NCBI RefSeq assembly: GCF_020510585.1 | Contig: NZ_CP075190.1 | Coordinates: 2,540,001 to 2,604,000 of the forward strand | Reading direction: 5' to 3' | DNA length: 64,000 nt | From: Ferribacterium limneticum | GTDB taxonomy: Bacteria > Pseudomonadota > Gammaproteobacteria > Burkholderiales > Rhodocyclaceae | Shown: piece after piece, positions 51,503-61,057 of the stretch | Layout: each line of letters starts with the position of its first letter | Numbering within the stretch: position 1 is the first letter of the stretch | The notes under the pieces: generated by a model | What the model was told of the DNA's origin: nothing | Database searches by the model: none | What the model saw: the letters and a program-made list of their open reading frames with translations, nothing else | Position numbers and translations under genes: made by a program

Positions 51503-52547
51503 AGTTTAACTTGAGACGCTGTTGCAGGCGTTTGGCCTGCTTCAATGCCTCGCGCAAGATGGCCCGGTCGATATCATGCAGTGCGGCGGGTTTCAGGCCA
51601 TACCCACCGAGCTCCCCTCGGCCTGCGGCTTCGATCTGCTGCGCCAGCCGCAAGCGCAAAATTTGCGAAAAAGCGGCGTCGACCGCAGCAATCTCGCTCG
51701 CCGGCAGACCAACCGACGGCCCTGCCTGACGCAGGCGCTCCGCCGTATTGACCGCTCTTGTTCCGGAAGACAACGCAAAGATGCGCGCCGCGTCGACAAA
51801 GATCCGGCTGCCGTATTTCTTGAGATCGATGCTGTCGCCCTCGCCCACCGCAATCTCGCCACGAAAATTGAGCGGCACATCGACCTGCAGCGCATTCGCC
51901 GCCATGAGGTGCTCGAAGGATGGCGTGGCTACCGTCATCGACAGCAGCAGGGTGCGCAATTTTTCGCCCAAGGCGAGTTCGCCGAACAGGGGGCGCAGGT
52001 CGAAAAAGATGCTGGCATTGAGGAGCGCCTCGGGCTCCGGCCGCCGCACCCAGTCGATGAACTGGCTGCGCCACTCTTCGAGCGACAGGCACCAGGCCGG
52101 GTTGCCGGCCATGATCTGTCCGTTACACAAGGCAAAGCCGCAGTCCGCCAGATGCAGGTTAACCTCCTGGGCGAATGGCAGGAAGATCTGGCGCAAGGCG
52201 GCTGCCTCCTGCTCGCTGGTCGCGTTGAAGATCAGGCCGTTGTCCTGGTCGGTGACGAAAGTCTGTTCGTGCCGCCCTTCGGAACCGAGCGCCAGCCAGC
52301 ACCATGCTACCGGCGGCAGGCGATGACGGTGGGCGGTCAATTCGATCACTTTGCTCGTCAGGCGATCATTGAAAACGGAAATCAGACGCGTCGCGGCCAG
52401 GCCGTCGAGACCGCTGCCAGCAGCCGCCAGCAGATGTTCGCGCAGGCGCCCGGCGAGGGCCGGTGCGGCGTCGAAATCGGACAGCGCGTTCACCGCCGTC
52501 ACCAGTTCGAGTTGCTGCCGGCAAGGCAGGGTAAAGTCGGAATTCAC
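51492..52547 (-). CDS. DUF294 nucleotidyltransferase-like protein (short paralogue)
   Basis: 351 aa covering only the catalytic and C-terminal DUF294 parts. The core has GSEGRHEQTFVTDQDNGLIF with the same GS and Asp-x-Asp residues. Also NPAWCLSLEEWRSQFIDWVR, LLNASIFFDLRPLFGELALG and IDLKKYGSRIFVDAARIFAL match the downstream 670-aa protein block by block, and both end with LKLxY. It lacks cNMP and CBS domains. The tandem pair probably arose by duplication, giving a regulated and an unregulated form or a heterodimer. It starts seven bases after the fusion-protein stop. Confidence 0.88.
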   Translation of the reverse strand: MNSDFTLPCRQQLELVTAVNALSDFDAAPALAGRLREHLLAAAGSGLDGLAATRLISVFNDRLTSKVIELTAHRHRLPPVAWCWLALGSEGRHEQTFVTDQDNGLIFNATSEQEAAALRQIFLPFAQEVNLHLADCGFALCNGQIMAGNPAWCLSLEEWRSQFIDWVRRPEPEALLNASIFFDLRPLFGELALGEKLRTLLLSMTVATPSFEHLMAANALQVDVPLNFRGEIAVGEGDSIDLKKYGSRIFVDAARIFALSSGTRAVNTAERLRQAGPSVGLPASEIAAVDAAFSQILRLRLAQQIEAAGRGELGGYGLKPAALHDIDRAILREALKQAKRLQQRLKLNYAL

Positions 52548-52554
52548 GCCGGCC

Positions 52555-54726
52555 TCAATATTTCACTCGGGCGAAATAGGTTTTCTCGGCCGCTTCCAGC
52601 GCCTGGCGAACGGTCACGATGCCCATGTCTTCGAGTAGTTTGACCAGTTTGAGGAATACTTCCCCGGTTGCCAAAGCGTCCTCCAGCGCATTGTGCCGGG
52701 TACCGATGGTGATGCCGAGGCGCTCGAGAATGACATCGAGCTTGTGCGATTCCTGGTTGGGATGAACGACGGCCGAAAGCAGCAGCGTGTCGAGTACCGG
52801 CTGGGTGAAACGGATGCCGGTGCGCTCTTCCTTGAGTTGCAGGAAACGCATGTCGAAAGCCGCGTTGTGGGCGATCAGTACGGTGTCTTCGCAGAATTCG
52901 TGGAAGGCAGGCAGGATGACATCGATGTTCGGCTTGCCGCGCACCATATCTTCAGTAATGCCGTGGATCGGAATCGACTCGGGTTTGAGCGGACACTCCG
53001 GATCGACGATCTGGTTGAAGACTTCCTGGCGAAGCAGACGGTTATTGACGATACGGGCGGCGCCGATCTGGATGATTTCGTCACCTTTGGACGGCTCCAG
53101 GCCGGTCGTTTCGGTATCGAACACGGTGTAGGTCAGATCGGACAGCTTGCGGTCAAGGTCGATGGTCTTGTCCTCGAACCTGAAGAGGTCGAAATCGTAG
53201 TATTCCGGTCGCCCCTTGCCGCGGCTGCGCTCTTCCGGTTCGCTCTCGAGTTCGGGCACGGCCACCGGCAGCACGAAGCGGAAGAAGGCGCGGTGCGCAG
53301 CCTTTTCCCGCTCGTACCAGATTTCACCGCCATGCCGGTCGATGACATCACGCAGGCTGAGCGGCGAGCTTTCGCTGCCAATCTGCATCGACTCCATTTC
53401 CCAGGTGTAGAAGGTTTCCGACGACATCGCCGGGCCGGCCCAGATCAGGTCGAGATAGGCCAGCTTGCCGGCGGAAGTCAGGCGGAAGCGCAGTTCGCGC
53501 GGTTGGTAATGATCCTGCAGTTTGGAAGCCAGGCTGACCAGCGCAAAAACGAGCGAAAAGCTGTCGGCCTTGATCCACAGGGCATCGTCAATTTCTTCAG
53601 TTTTGGTCGGCAACTTGAGCTTGTCGTCAATGCGACGCTGGGCGGCGGCCACGATGTCGATACCGAGAATGTCTTCGAGCGGCCAGCGCGTCTTGATGGC
53701 GTCGGAAAACTGGCTCATCGTCTGGTCGATGACCTGGCTGCGCTTGGCGACTTCGTCGTCGATCACCCGGAGAAAACGCTCGCGCAACTCGGGTTCCATA
53801 TCGGGGTAATCGAGCAGGTTGGCGACGGCGGCCCGGATATTGGCGATGGATGAACGGCTGCCCTGGGTCAGCGAATGCAGGGCCTGATCGCGGCGCTCCT
53901 CTTCCTCGATGCTGCGGGTAATGTTCTCGACGGTCAGCACGTAGCCCGACATCGCGGCCTCGCCCTCCTCGCCCCCGGCGGCGAGTACCGGCACCATCTG
54001 GGCACGCAGCAACTGGCCGCCACGCGTCGTCGTGATGAAATTGGAAATGGCCGTCTTCCCCACCAACAGGCGCTGGCGAATGACTTCCTCGGCGTGGTCG
54101 ACCTGACTTTTTTCGAGAATGGAAAAGATCGAACGGCCGAGGCCGATCAGCGCACCACCGGCGACCGAGGTCGGCCCTTGCGACAAGGCCTTGAACTGCA
54201 GGCGGGCGCGGTTGTTGTAGAGCAGGATGCGGCCATCGAGGTTGCACACCACAACAGCCTGGGCCAGTTCGGACATGAGCGCAGCGAGCCGGTTCTTTTC
54301 TTCCTCGACCGAGGCCTTGGCCGTGGCGATCTGGGCATCGACGTCATCCATCAGGACATCGCGCTGCTCGGCCAGATCGTTGGCGGCCTGCGCCAGTTGC
54401 TGGACTTCCGGCGGGCCTTCGATGCTCACCCGGAAATTGCGGTTGGCACCGAGCATCAGACGCAGCGTCTCGGCCATCCGCAGCAAGCCTTCGACATATT
54501 GCTTGAACAGCTTGTGCAGCACGCCGACGCCGAGCGCGAAGCCAAACAGGGTCATCATCGTCCCGACCGGCAGCCGGGAGACCAGCAGGTTGGTCAGCAG
54601 CGCGCGCTCAGTCTCTTTCATGTCCAGCCAGACGAGCAGAGAAGTGACGACAAACGGCCCGGTCATGAGCAGACCGAGAACGATCACCGCGACGATTAAA
54701 CGTTGTTTGGCCTTCATGGCGTGCAT
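52555..54726 (-). CDS. membrane kinase-like protein fused to a DnaQ-type 3'-5' exonuclease
   Basis: 723 aa. Two membrane helices (LIVAVIVLGLLMTGPFVVTS and LPVGTMMTLFGFALGVGVLH), a HAMP-like segment, a PAS-like domain about 155-280 (LAQAVVVCNLDGRILLYNNR), a dimerisation helix without a phospho-acceptor His (LTQGSRSSIANIRAAVANLL), and a weakly conserved ATPase-like region (LRDVIDRHGGEIWYEREKAA). From about residue 530 an intact exonuclease: VFDTETTGLEPSKGDEIIQI, LIAHNAAFDMRFLQL and TRHNALEDALATGEVF, holding all DEDDh residues. A membrane sensor with an active nuclease output is uncommon. An ATG at 54717 has slightly better ribosome binding site spacing. Confidence 0.88.
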   Translation of the reverse strand: MHAMKAKQRLIVAVIVLGLLMTGPFVVTSLLVWLDMKETERALLTNLLVSRLPVGTMMTLFGFALGVGVLHKLFKQYVEGLLRMAETLRLMLGANRNFRVSIEGPPEVQQLAQAANDLAEQRDVLMDDVDAQIATAKASVEEEKNRLAALMSELAQAVVVCNLDGRILLYNNRARLQFKALSQGPTSVAGGALIGLGRSIFSILEKSQVDHAEEVIRQRLLVGKTAISNFITTTRGGQLLRAQMVPVLAAGGEEGEAAMSGYVLTVENITRSIEEEERRDQALHSLTQGSRSSIANIRAAVANLLDYPDMEPELRERFLRVIDDEVAKRSQVIDQTMSQFSDAIKTRWPLEDILGIDIVAAAQRRIDDKLKLPTKTEEIDDALWIKADSFSLVFALVSLASKLQDHYQPRELRFRLTSAGKLAYLDLIWAGPAMSSETFYTWEMESMQIGSESSPLSLRDVIDRHGGEIWYEREKAAHRAFFRFVLPVAVPELESEPEERSRGKGRPEYYDFDLFRFEDKTIDLDRKLSDLTYTVFDTETTGLEPSKGDEIIQIGAARIVNNRLLRQEVFNQIVDPECPLKPESIPIHGITEDMVRGKPNIDVILPAFHEFCEDTVLIAHNAAFDMRFLQLKEERTGIRFTQPVLDTLLLSAVVHPNQESHKLDVILERLGITIGTRHNALEDALATGEVFLKLVKLLEDMGIVTVRQALEAAEKTYFARVKY

Positions 54727-54748
54727 TCCAACAAATTGGGATTTCGAT

Positions 54749-54774
54749 TTTGGCCGTTATTTCCGGTTGACCGC
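54749..54774 (-). repeat. dispersed repeat copy E
   Basis: On the minus strand GCGGTCAACCGGAAATAACG then GCCAAAAT. It lies in the 87-bp gap between the receiver gene and the kinase-exonuclease gene. It differs from copies A and B at several positions after the core. Confidence 0.7.
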
Positions 54775-54813
54775 GCCCCGCAGGAAGTACCCTTGGGGTA
54801 TGGAAGCCCGCGC

Positions 54814-55185
54814 TTAGACGATGCCGAGCATGGTTTTCACCCTGGCCACCAGATCCTTGGTCGAAAACGGTTTGGTGACGTAGGCGTCAGCGCCCATGGC
54901 GAGGCCCTTGGCCACTTCGGTATCGCGTCCCTTGGCGGTCAGCATGACAATCAGCAAACCGGCTTTGGCGGGATCGGCACGCAATGCTTCGCACACTTCG
55001 AAACCGGATTTCTTCGGCATCATGACGTCGAGCAGGATCAAATCCGGTTCGAAACTCGCCACCTTGGCCAGGGCTTCCTCACCATCGCCGGCGACCGCGA
55101 CGGCAAAACCTTCTTTTTTCATGAGAAATTCAAGGGAAATGACGATGTTGGGTTCGTCATCAACAATCAGGATTTTCTTGGTCAT
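54814..55185 (-). CDS. stand-alone receiver-domain response regulator
   Basis: 123 aa, receiver only: VDDEPN acidic pair, phospho-acceptor Asp in LILLDVMMPKKSGFEV, Thr in MLTAKGRD and Lys in YVTKPFSTKD. There is no DNA-binding output, unlike the LuxR-type CrbR that usually follows CrbS kinases. It overlaps the symporter-kinase stop by four bases (ATGA) and is preceded by GGGAGACAAACC. It is presumably the phosphorylation target of that kinase and may act on the downstream kinase-exonuclease protein or another output. Confidence 0.92.
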   Translation of the reverse strand: MTKKILIVDDEPNIVISLEFLMKKEGFAVAVAGDGEEALAKVASFEPDLILLDVMMPKKSGFEVCEALRADPAKAGLLIVMLTAKGRDTEVAKGLAMGADAYVTKPFSTKDLVARVKTMLGIV

Positions 55186-57914
55186 GCGGTTTGTCTCCCA
55201 CTGTTATCGTCCGGTGCCGGCAAGGGCACCGTGAAAATGAAGTTTGCTCCGGCTCCGGGCGCGCTTTCAACCCAGAGATTACCACCAAAATATTCCACGA
55301 TCTGACGGCTGATTGGCAGGCCCAGACCGGTTCCCTGTGGTTTGTCCGTCATCGTGTTGCCACCCTGACGGAATTTTTCAAAAATGACGCCGCATTCCTC
55401 GGCGGTCAGCCCCGGACCGTTGTCGCGCACTTCGACGCGCACCAGATCAGCCGAACTCGACAGCCTGACCTGAACGCGGCCGCTGCCACCGGGAACGAAC
55501 TTCACGGCATTCGACAGCAGGTTGATCATGACCTGGGTCAGGCGATCGCGATCGGCCAGCACGACCGGCACGGCGGCCGGGATATCGCCTTCCAGCGCCA
55601 CGCCCTTATCCCGGAACAACTGTTCGAGCGAGGCCATCGACTCGCGCACCACTTCGCCGAGATCGACTTCGCCGGTCGTCCATTCCGCCCGCCCGGATTC
55701 CATCCTGGCCAGGTCGAGAATCTGATTGATCAATCGGGTCAGCCGCTCGGCCTCAGTGACGATGATGCCGAGGAAACGCTTGCGGTCGGTCAGTTCGAGA
55801 CGCGGGTCTTCGTGCAGCATTTCAGACAGGGCGCGGATCGAGGTCAGCGGCGTGCGCAACTCGTGGGTCACCGTCGAGATGAAATCGTCCTTCATGCGGT
55901 CGAGTTCGCGCAGGCGCTCGTTGGCTTCGCGCAGTTCGGCAGTCGCCGCTTCGAGCTCCTGCTGCTTGGCCTCAAGTTCGCGGCTGTGGGCGCGCACTTG
56001 CGTTGCCTCGTCGAGAATGTCGAGCACTTCCTCCAGCCCGAGATCCTCTTCTTGCGCCACCGAAGCGACCATGACCCGGGCGCTCGCCGAGCCGATCGCG
56101 CCGGCCAGTTCCGATTCGGCGAACTGGACGAAATCGGCATCGGCCGGCAGGTCGTGCCAATCCGCGGCCTGCCGCGAATTGGCGTAGGCAGCCAATTGCT
56201 GACGCGCCCGCGCCGCGCCGAGAAAGCGCTCGAGCAGGCCAACCAGCGCGTCGGGCGATGCCTTGCCACGCCACAGCCGGGCTTCGGCATTGCGCGAGTC
56301 GAAGCGGAAGACATCGACGAAACGTTCCGCCTGGCTGGCCTCGACGGCATCCGGTTTCGAATTCAGTGACACGGCAACGTAGGCGCCAATATTGGCCAGC
56401 ATGCTCCACCACAGGCAATGCGAAATCTCGTCCAGCCCGGACAGCCCGAACAGCGCCTGCGCCTTGAGCCAGCCGATGCCGAACAAACCATGCTCGACGA
56501 AACCGCTCGGCATCCAGCCCGACTTGGCAAAGGACGGCAGCAGCAAGGTATACAGCCAGACCACGAAGCCAGCCAGCAAACCGGCGACGGCGCCGGCCCG
56601 CGTCCCCTGCTTCCAGTACATGCCGCCGAACATGGCCGGGGCGAACTGGGCAACCGCCGCAAAGGAAATCAGGCCGATGCCGACCAGGGCGTAAGCTTCG
56701 CCGGCGGCGCGGAAATAGATGTAGCCAAGGAGCAGGATCAAGGCGATGGCGGCGCGCCGGATGCCGATCAGCAAGCCGGAAAGATCATTTCGTTTTTCGA
56801 CGAAATTTCCGGTTGACCGTAGCAAGATGGGCATGACAAGGTCGTTGCAGACCATGGTCGACAAGGCAATGGTTTCAACGATGACCATCCCCGTCGCTGC
56901 TGACAGGCCACCGATGAAGGCCAGCAAGGCCAGCGCCTCGGCCCCATGAACCAGCGGCAGGGTCAGCACGAAGGTGTCGGGATTGACGCTCTGCCCGCCG
57001 AAATGCAGAAGCCCCCCAAGTGCCAGAGGCAGGACAAAAATATTGATCAGCAGCAGGTAGAGCGGGAACAGCCAGACGGCCCGCTTGAGATGCGATTCAT
57101 CGACGTTTTCGACGACGATGATCTGGAACTGGCGCGGCAGAAAAATAATTGCCAGGCCGGAAAGGATGATCAGCGAAGTCCACGTTCCGGCCCGCCCCGA
57201 ATCGAGTTGCAGCAAACGACCAAGATCGGCGCTCGCCGCTGCCCGCTGGAACAGATCCCCGAGTCCGCCGAACATGCCGTAAGTGACGAAGAGGCCGACC
57301 GCCATGAAGGCGATGAGTTTGACCACCGACTCGAAAGCGACGGCGGCGACCATCCCCTCGTGGCGCTCGGTGGCATCGAGGTGGCGCGTGCCGAACAGGA
57401 TGGAAAAGAAGGCCAGCACGACGGCGATCAGAAAAGTTGAATCGAGCCCCCAGACCTCGACACCATTGCCGGAATGTTCGAGCAGCACATCGACGCTGGC
57501 CGCCATCGCCTTCAATTGCAGGGCGATGTACGGCACGACACCGATCACCGCAATCACCGTCACCATCCCCGCCAGCAACTGGCTCTTGCCGTAGCGCGAG
57601 GCGATGAAGTCGGCAATCGAGGTAATGCGCTGCGCCTTGCTGATGCGGATCATCTTGATGATGACGCCGACGCACAACAGCATCAGCGTCGGGCCGAGAT
57701 AGATGGTCAGGAAGGACAGTCCGCCGGACGTGGCCCGCCCGACGCTGCCGTAGAAAGTCCACGAGGTGCAATAAACGGCCAGCGACAGCGCGTAAACGTT
57801 GGCCGAAATAATCGATTTGCCGGCATCGGCGCGCGCATCGCCAAAACGGGCCACGGCAAAGAGCAGCCCGAGATAGGCTGTGGCCACAAGCGCGATGAAC
57901 CAGCCGGAAAGCAT
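55182..57914 (-). CDS. symporter-histidine kinase hybrid (CrbS/CbrA-like)
   Basis: 910 aa. Residues about 1-500 are an SSS-type transporter of 13 helices (ALSLAVYCTSWTFYGSVGRA, LGPTLMLLCVGVIIKMIRIS, RHEGMVAAVAFESVVKLIAF). A linker of about 160 residues includes a coiled coil (LEAKQQELEAATAELREANE). HisKA has THELRTPLTSIRA with the His near 684; HATPase has QVMINLLSNAVKFVPGG, RDNGPGL and GTGLGLPISRQIVEYFGG. This architecture senses acetate or other carboxylates and controls acs. Residues about 364-373 (RSTGNFVEKRN region) are encoded by dispersed repeat copy F, lying in a loop between helices. It starts immediately after the 64-aa gene stop. Confidence 0.93.
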   Translation of the reverse strand: MLSGWFIALVATAYLGLLFAVARFGDARADAGKSIISANVYALSLAVYCTSWTFYGSVGRATSGGLSFLTIYLGPTLMLLCVGVIIKMIRISKAQRITSIADFIASRYGKSQLLAGMVTVIAVIGVVPYIALQLKAMAASVDVLLEHSGNGVEVWGLDSTFLIAVVLAFFSILFGTRHLDATERHEGMVAAVAFESVVKLIAFMAVGLFVTYGMFGGLGDLFQRAAASADLGRLLQLDSGRAGTWTSLIILSGLAIIFLPRQFQIIVVENVDESHLKRAVWLFPLYLLLINIFVLPLALGGLLHFGGQSVNPDTFVLTLPLVHGAEALALLAFIGGLSAATGMVIVETIALSTMVCNDLVMPILLRSTGNFVEKRNDLSGLLIGIRRAAIALILLLGYIYFRAAGEAYALVGIGLISFAAVAQFAPAMFGGMYWKQGTRAGAVAGLLAGFVVWLYTLLLPSFAKSGWMPSGFVEHGLFGIGWLKAQALFGLSGLDEISHCLWWSMLANIGAYVAVSLNSKPDAVEASQAERFVDVFRFDSRNAEARLWRGKASPDALVGLLERFLGAARARQQLAAYANSRQAADWHDLPADADFVQFAESELAGAIGSASARVMVASVAQEEDLGLEEVLDILDEATQVRAHSRELEAKQQELEAATAELREANERLRELDRMKDDFISTVTHELRTPLTSIRALSEMLHEDPRLELTDRKRFLGIIVTEAERLTRLINQILDLARMESGRAEWTTGEVDLGEVVRESMASLEQLFRDKGVALEGDIPAAVPVVLADRDRLTQVMINLLSNAVKFVPGGSGRVQVRLSSSADLVRVEVRDNGPGLTAEECGVIFEKFRQGGNTMTDKPQGTGLGLPISRQIVEYFGGNLWVESAPGAGANFIFTVPLPAPDDNSGRQTA
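56791..56822 (-). repeat. dispersed repeat copy F (inside a coding sequence)
   Basis: On the minus strand CTACGGTCAACCGGAAATTT followed by CGTCGAAAAACG. It is within the symporter-kinase gene and keeps the frame, encoding LRSTGNFVEKR. The first 20 bases match copy D exactly. Confidence 0.75.
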
Positions 57915-58109
57915 CTACGAGCCCCGCTGTTCGGCCACCCAGGCCGCCAGCGCGATCAGTCCGGCCCAAACGCCGAACAGATACAAATAGGTCGCAGGAA
58001 TACCCGCTAGCTCGCCGCCCGGCAGACTGAGCAGCGGATAGGTCAGCAGCGGCACGCCGAGCAGGCCGAGTGCGGCCAAACGTTGGCGGGTTGGATTGGC
58101 TCTTTTCAC
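57915..58109 (-). CDS. small membrane protein upstream of the symporter-kinase
   Basis: 64 aa from a GTG at 58109 (MKRANPTRQRLAALGLLGVP). Two hydrophobic segments (LAALGLLGVPLLTYPLLSLP and YLYLFGVWAGLIALAAWVAE). Its stop abuts the kinase start and its own start overlaps the stop of a 35-codon ORF (GTGA). Similar small proteins often precede CrbS-type kinases and may help insertion or regulate them. No named family is assigned. Confidence 0.78.
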   Translation of the reverse strand: MKRANPTRQRLAALGLLGVPLLTYPLLSLPGGELAGIPATYLYLFGVWAGLIALAAWVAEQRGS

Positions 58110-58213
58110 GACCCCATCCCAGAAAAGGGAACGGCTGGCACGCCAAGCGTGCCAGCCGTTGTTGGCATATAGTCTGATGCGACTACACGGGAGGCCACCT
58201 TTTGGGCGACCAT
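58106..58213 (-). CDS. 35-codon leader ORF
   Basis: On the minus strand an ATG at 58213 has AAGGAGG eight bases upstream and opens a 35-residue frame (MVAQKVASRVVASDYMPTTA, then GTLGVPAVPFSGMGS). Its TGA overlaps the GTG start of the 64-aa gene. Codons 18-28 are the 14-bp hairpin at 58130-58160. It is too short to judge by codon use, but the excellent ribosome binding site and coupled stop suggest that it is translated, possibly as an attenuator leader for the sensor operon. Confidence 0.5.
   Translation of the reverse strand: MVAQKVASRVVASDYMPTTAGTLGVPAVPFSGMGS
58121..58160 (-). terminator. strong hairpin with short U tract (terminator or attenuator)
   Basis: AACGGCTGGCACGC, loop TTG, then GCGTGCCAGCCGTT is a perfect 14-bp stem on the minus strand, followed by CCCTTTTC. 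It is 134 bases after acs and overlaps the leader ORF. It could stop acs transcripts or act conditionally. Confidence 0.75.
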
Positions 58214-58293
58214 TGTCTCCTCCTTGCCTTTTAGTCTTTGGAGGCAGCGTGGCAAGTTCGCCGCCTCCTGGCTCATGCTGGAACGAGGCTTTT

Positions 58294-60255
<1,962 letters not shown>

Positions 60256-60507
60256 ATTCTTCTCCTCTGCGGTACTTCGCAATTTATGTTGAAACAACCG
60301 ATTGGATCTCGGGTTTTCCCCGGGACTGCTTTAAAGCCGCGCAAGCTGGGGACCTGCATTCTCCCCACGCCAGCGTTGATGCGGCATTAGACTTCGATAT
60401 TCTTACATTGGGCTTACGAAATCACGCTGCGCCGCAGCATTTCAGGTGACTCCGGAAGGCGGCGGGTCGCGTGATAAACTTCGGCTCCCCAATTTACGAT
60501 CCCAAAA
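60256..60507. promoter_or_regulatory. 252-bp divergent promoter region, acs and UPF0114 gene
   Basis: It holds the promoters of the divergent acs and plus-strand gene. I searched for a GG-N10-GC sigma-54 element and did not find a convincing one. No named operator recognised. Confidence 0.5.
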
Positions 60508-61044
60508 ATGAGTTCGCCAATCAAATCCCTTGAGACCTTCATCTTTGCCAGCCGCTGGATTCAGGCCCCGCTCTACCTTGGCCTGATCGTTGCCCAAGTG
60601 GTCTATTGCTGGCTGTTCATGGTCGAATTGAGCCACCTGGTTCATAACGCCATCGACGCTGCGCACATCACCGAAGCCGATGTCATGCTGGCCGTCCTCG
60701 GCCTGATCGACGTTGTCATGATCGCCAACCTGCTGGTCATGGTTATCGTCGGCGGCTATGAAACCTTCGTCTCCCGGCTTGATCTCGAAAACCATCCGGA
60801 CCAGCCGGAATGGCTCTCCCACGTCAATGCCGGCGTCCTCAAGATCAAGTTATCGACGGCGATCATCGGCATCTCGTCGATTCACCTGTTGAAGAGCTTC
60901 ATCAATGCCAACAACCTGTCCGAGCACACGCTGATGTGGCAGGTGATCATTCACGTCGTATTCCTTTTCTCCGCCCTGGCCATGGCGATGGTAGACAAAA
61001 CCATGACCCAGACCCTCGCTCTTCAACACCAGAAAAACCACTGA
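60508..61044 (+). CDS. UPF0114 (YqhA-like) membrane protein
   Basis: 178 aa with about four membrane helices: [40 protein letters not shown], then the cytoplasmic loop [40 protein letters not shown] and a last helix. These phrases are hallmarks of the TIGR00645/UPF0114 family. The biochemical role is not established. It is followed 13 bases later by the fumarase gene, so the two are likely co-transcribed. Confidence 0.92.
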   Translation: MSSPIKSLETFIFASRWIQAPLYLGLIVAQVVYCWLFMVELSHLVHNAIDAAHITEADVMLAVLGLIDVVMIANLLVMVIVGGYETFVSRLDLENHPDQPEWLSHVNAGVLKIKLSTAIIGISSIHLLKSFINANNLSEHTLMWQVIIHVVFLFSALAMAMVDKTMTQTLALQHQKNH

Positions 61045-61057
61045 CCCGGAGTTGCGC

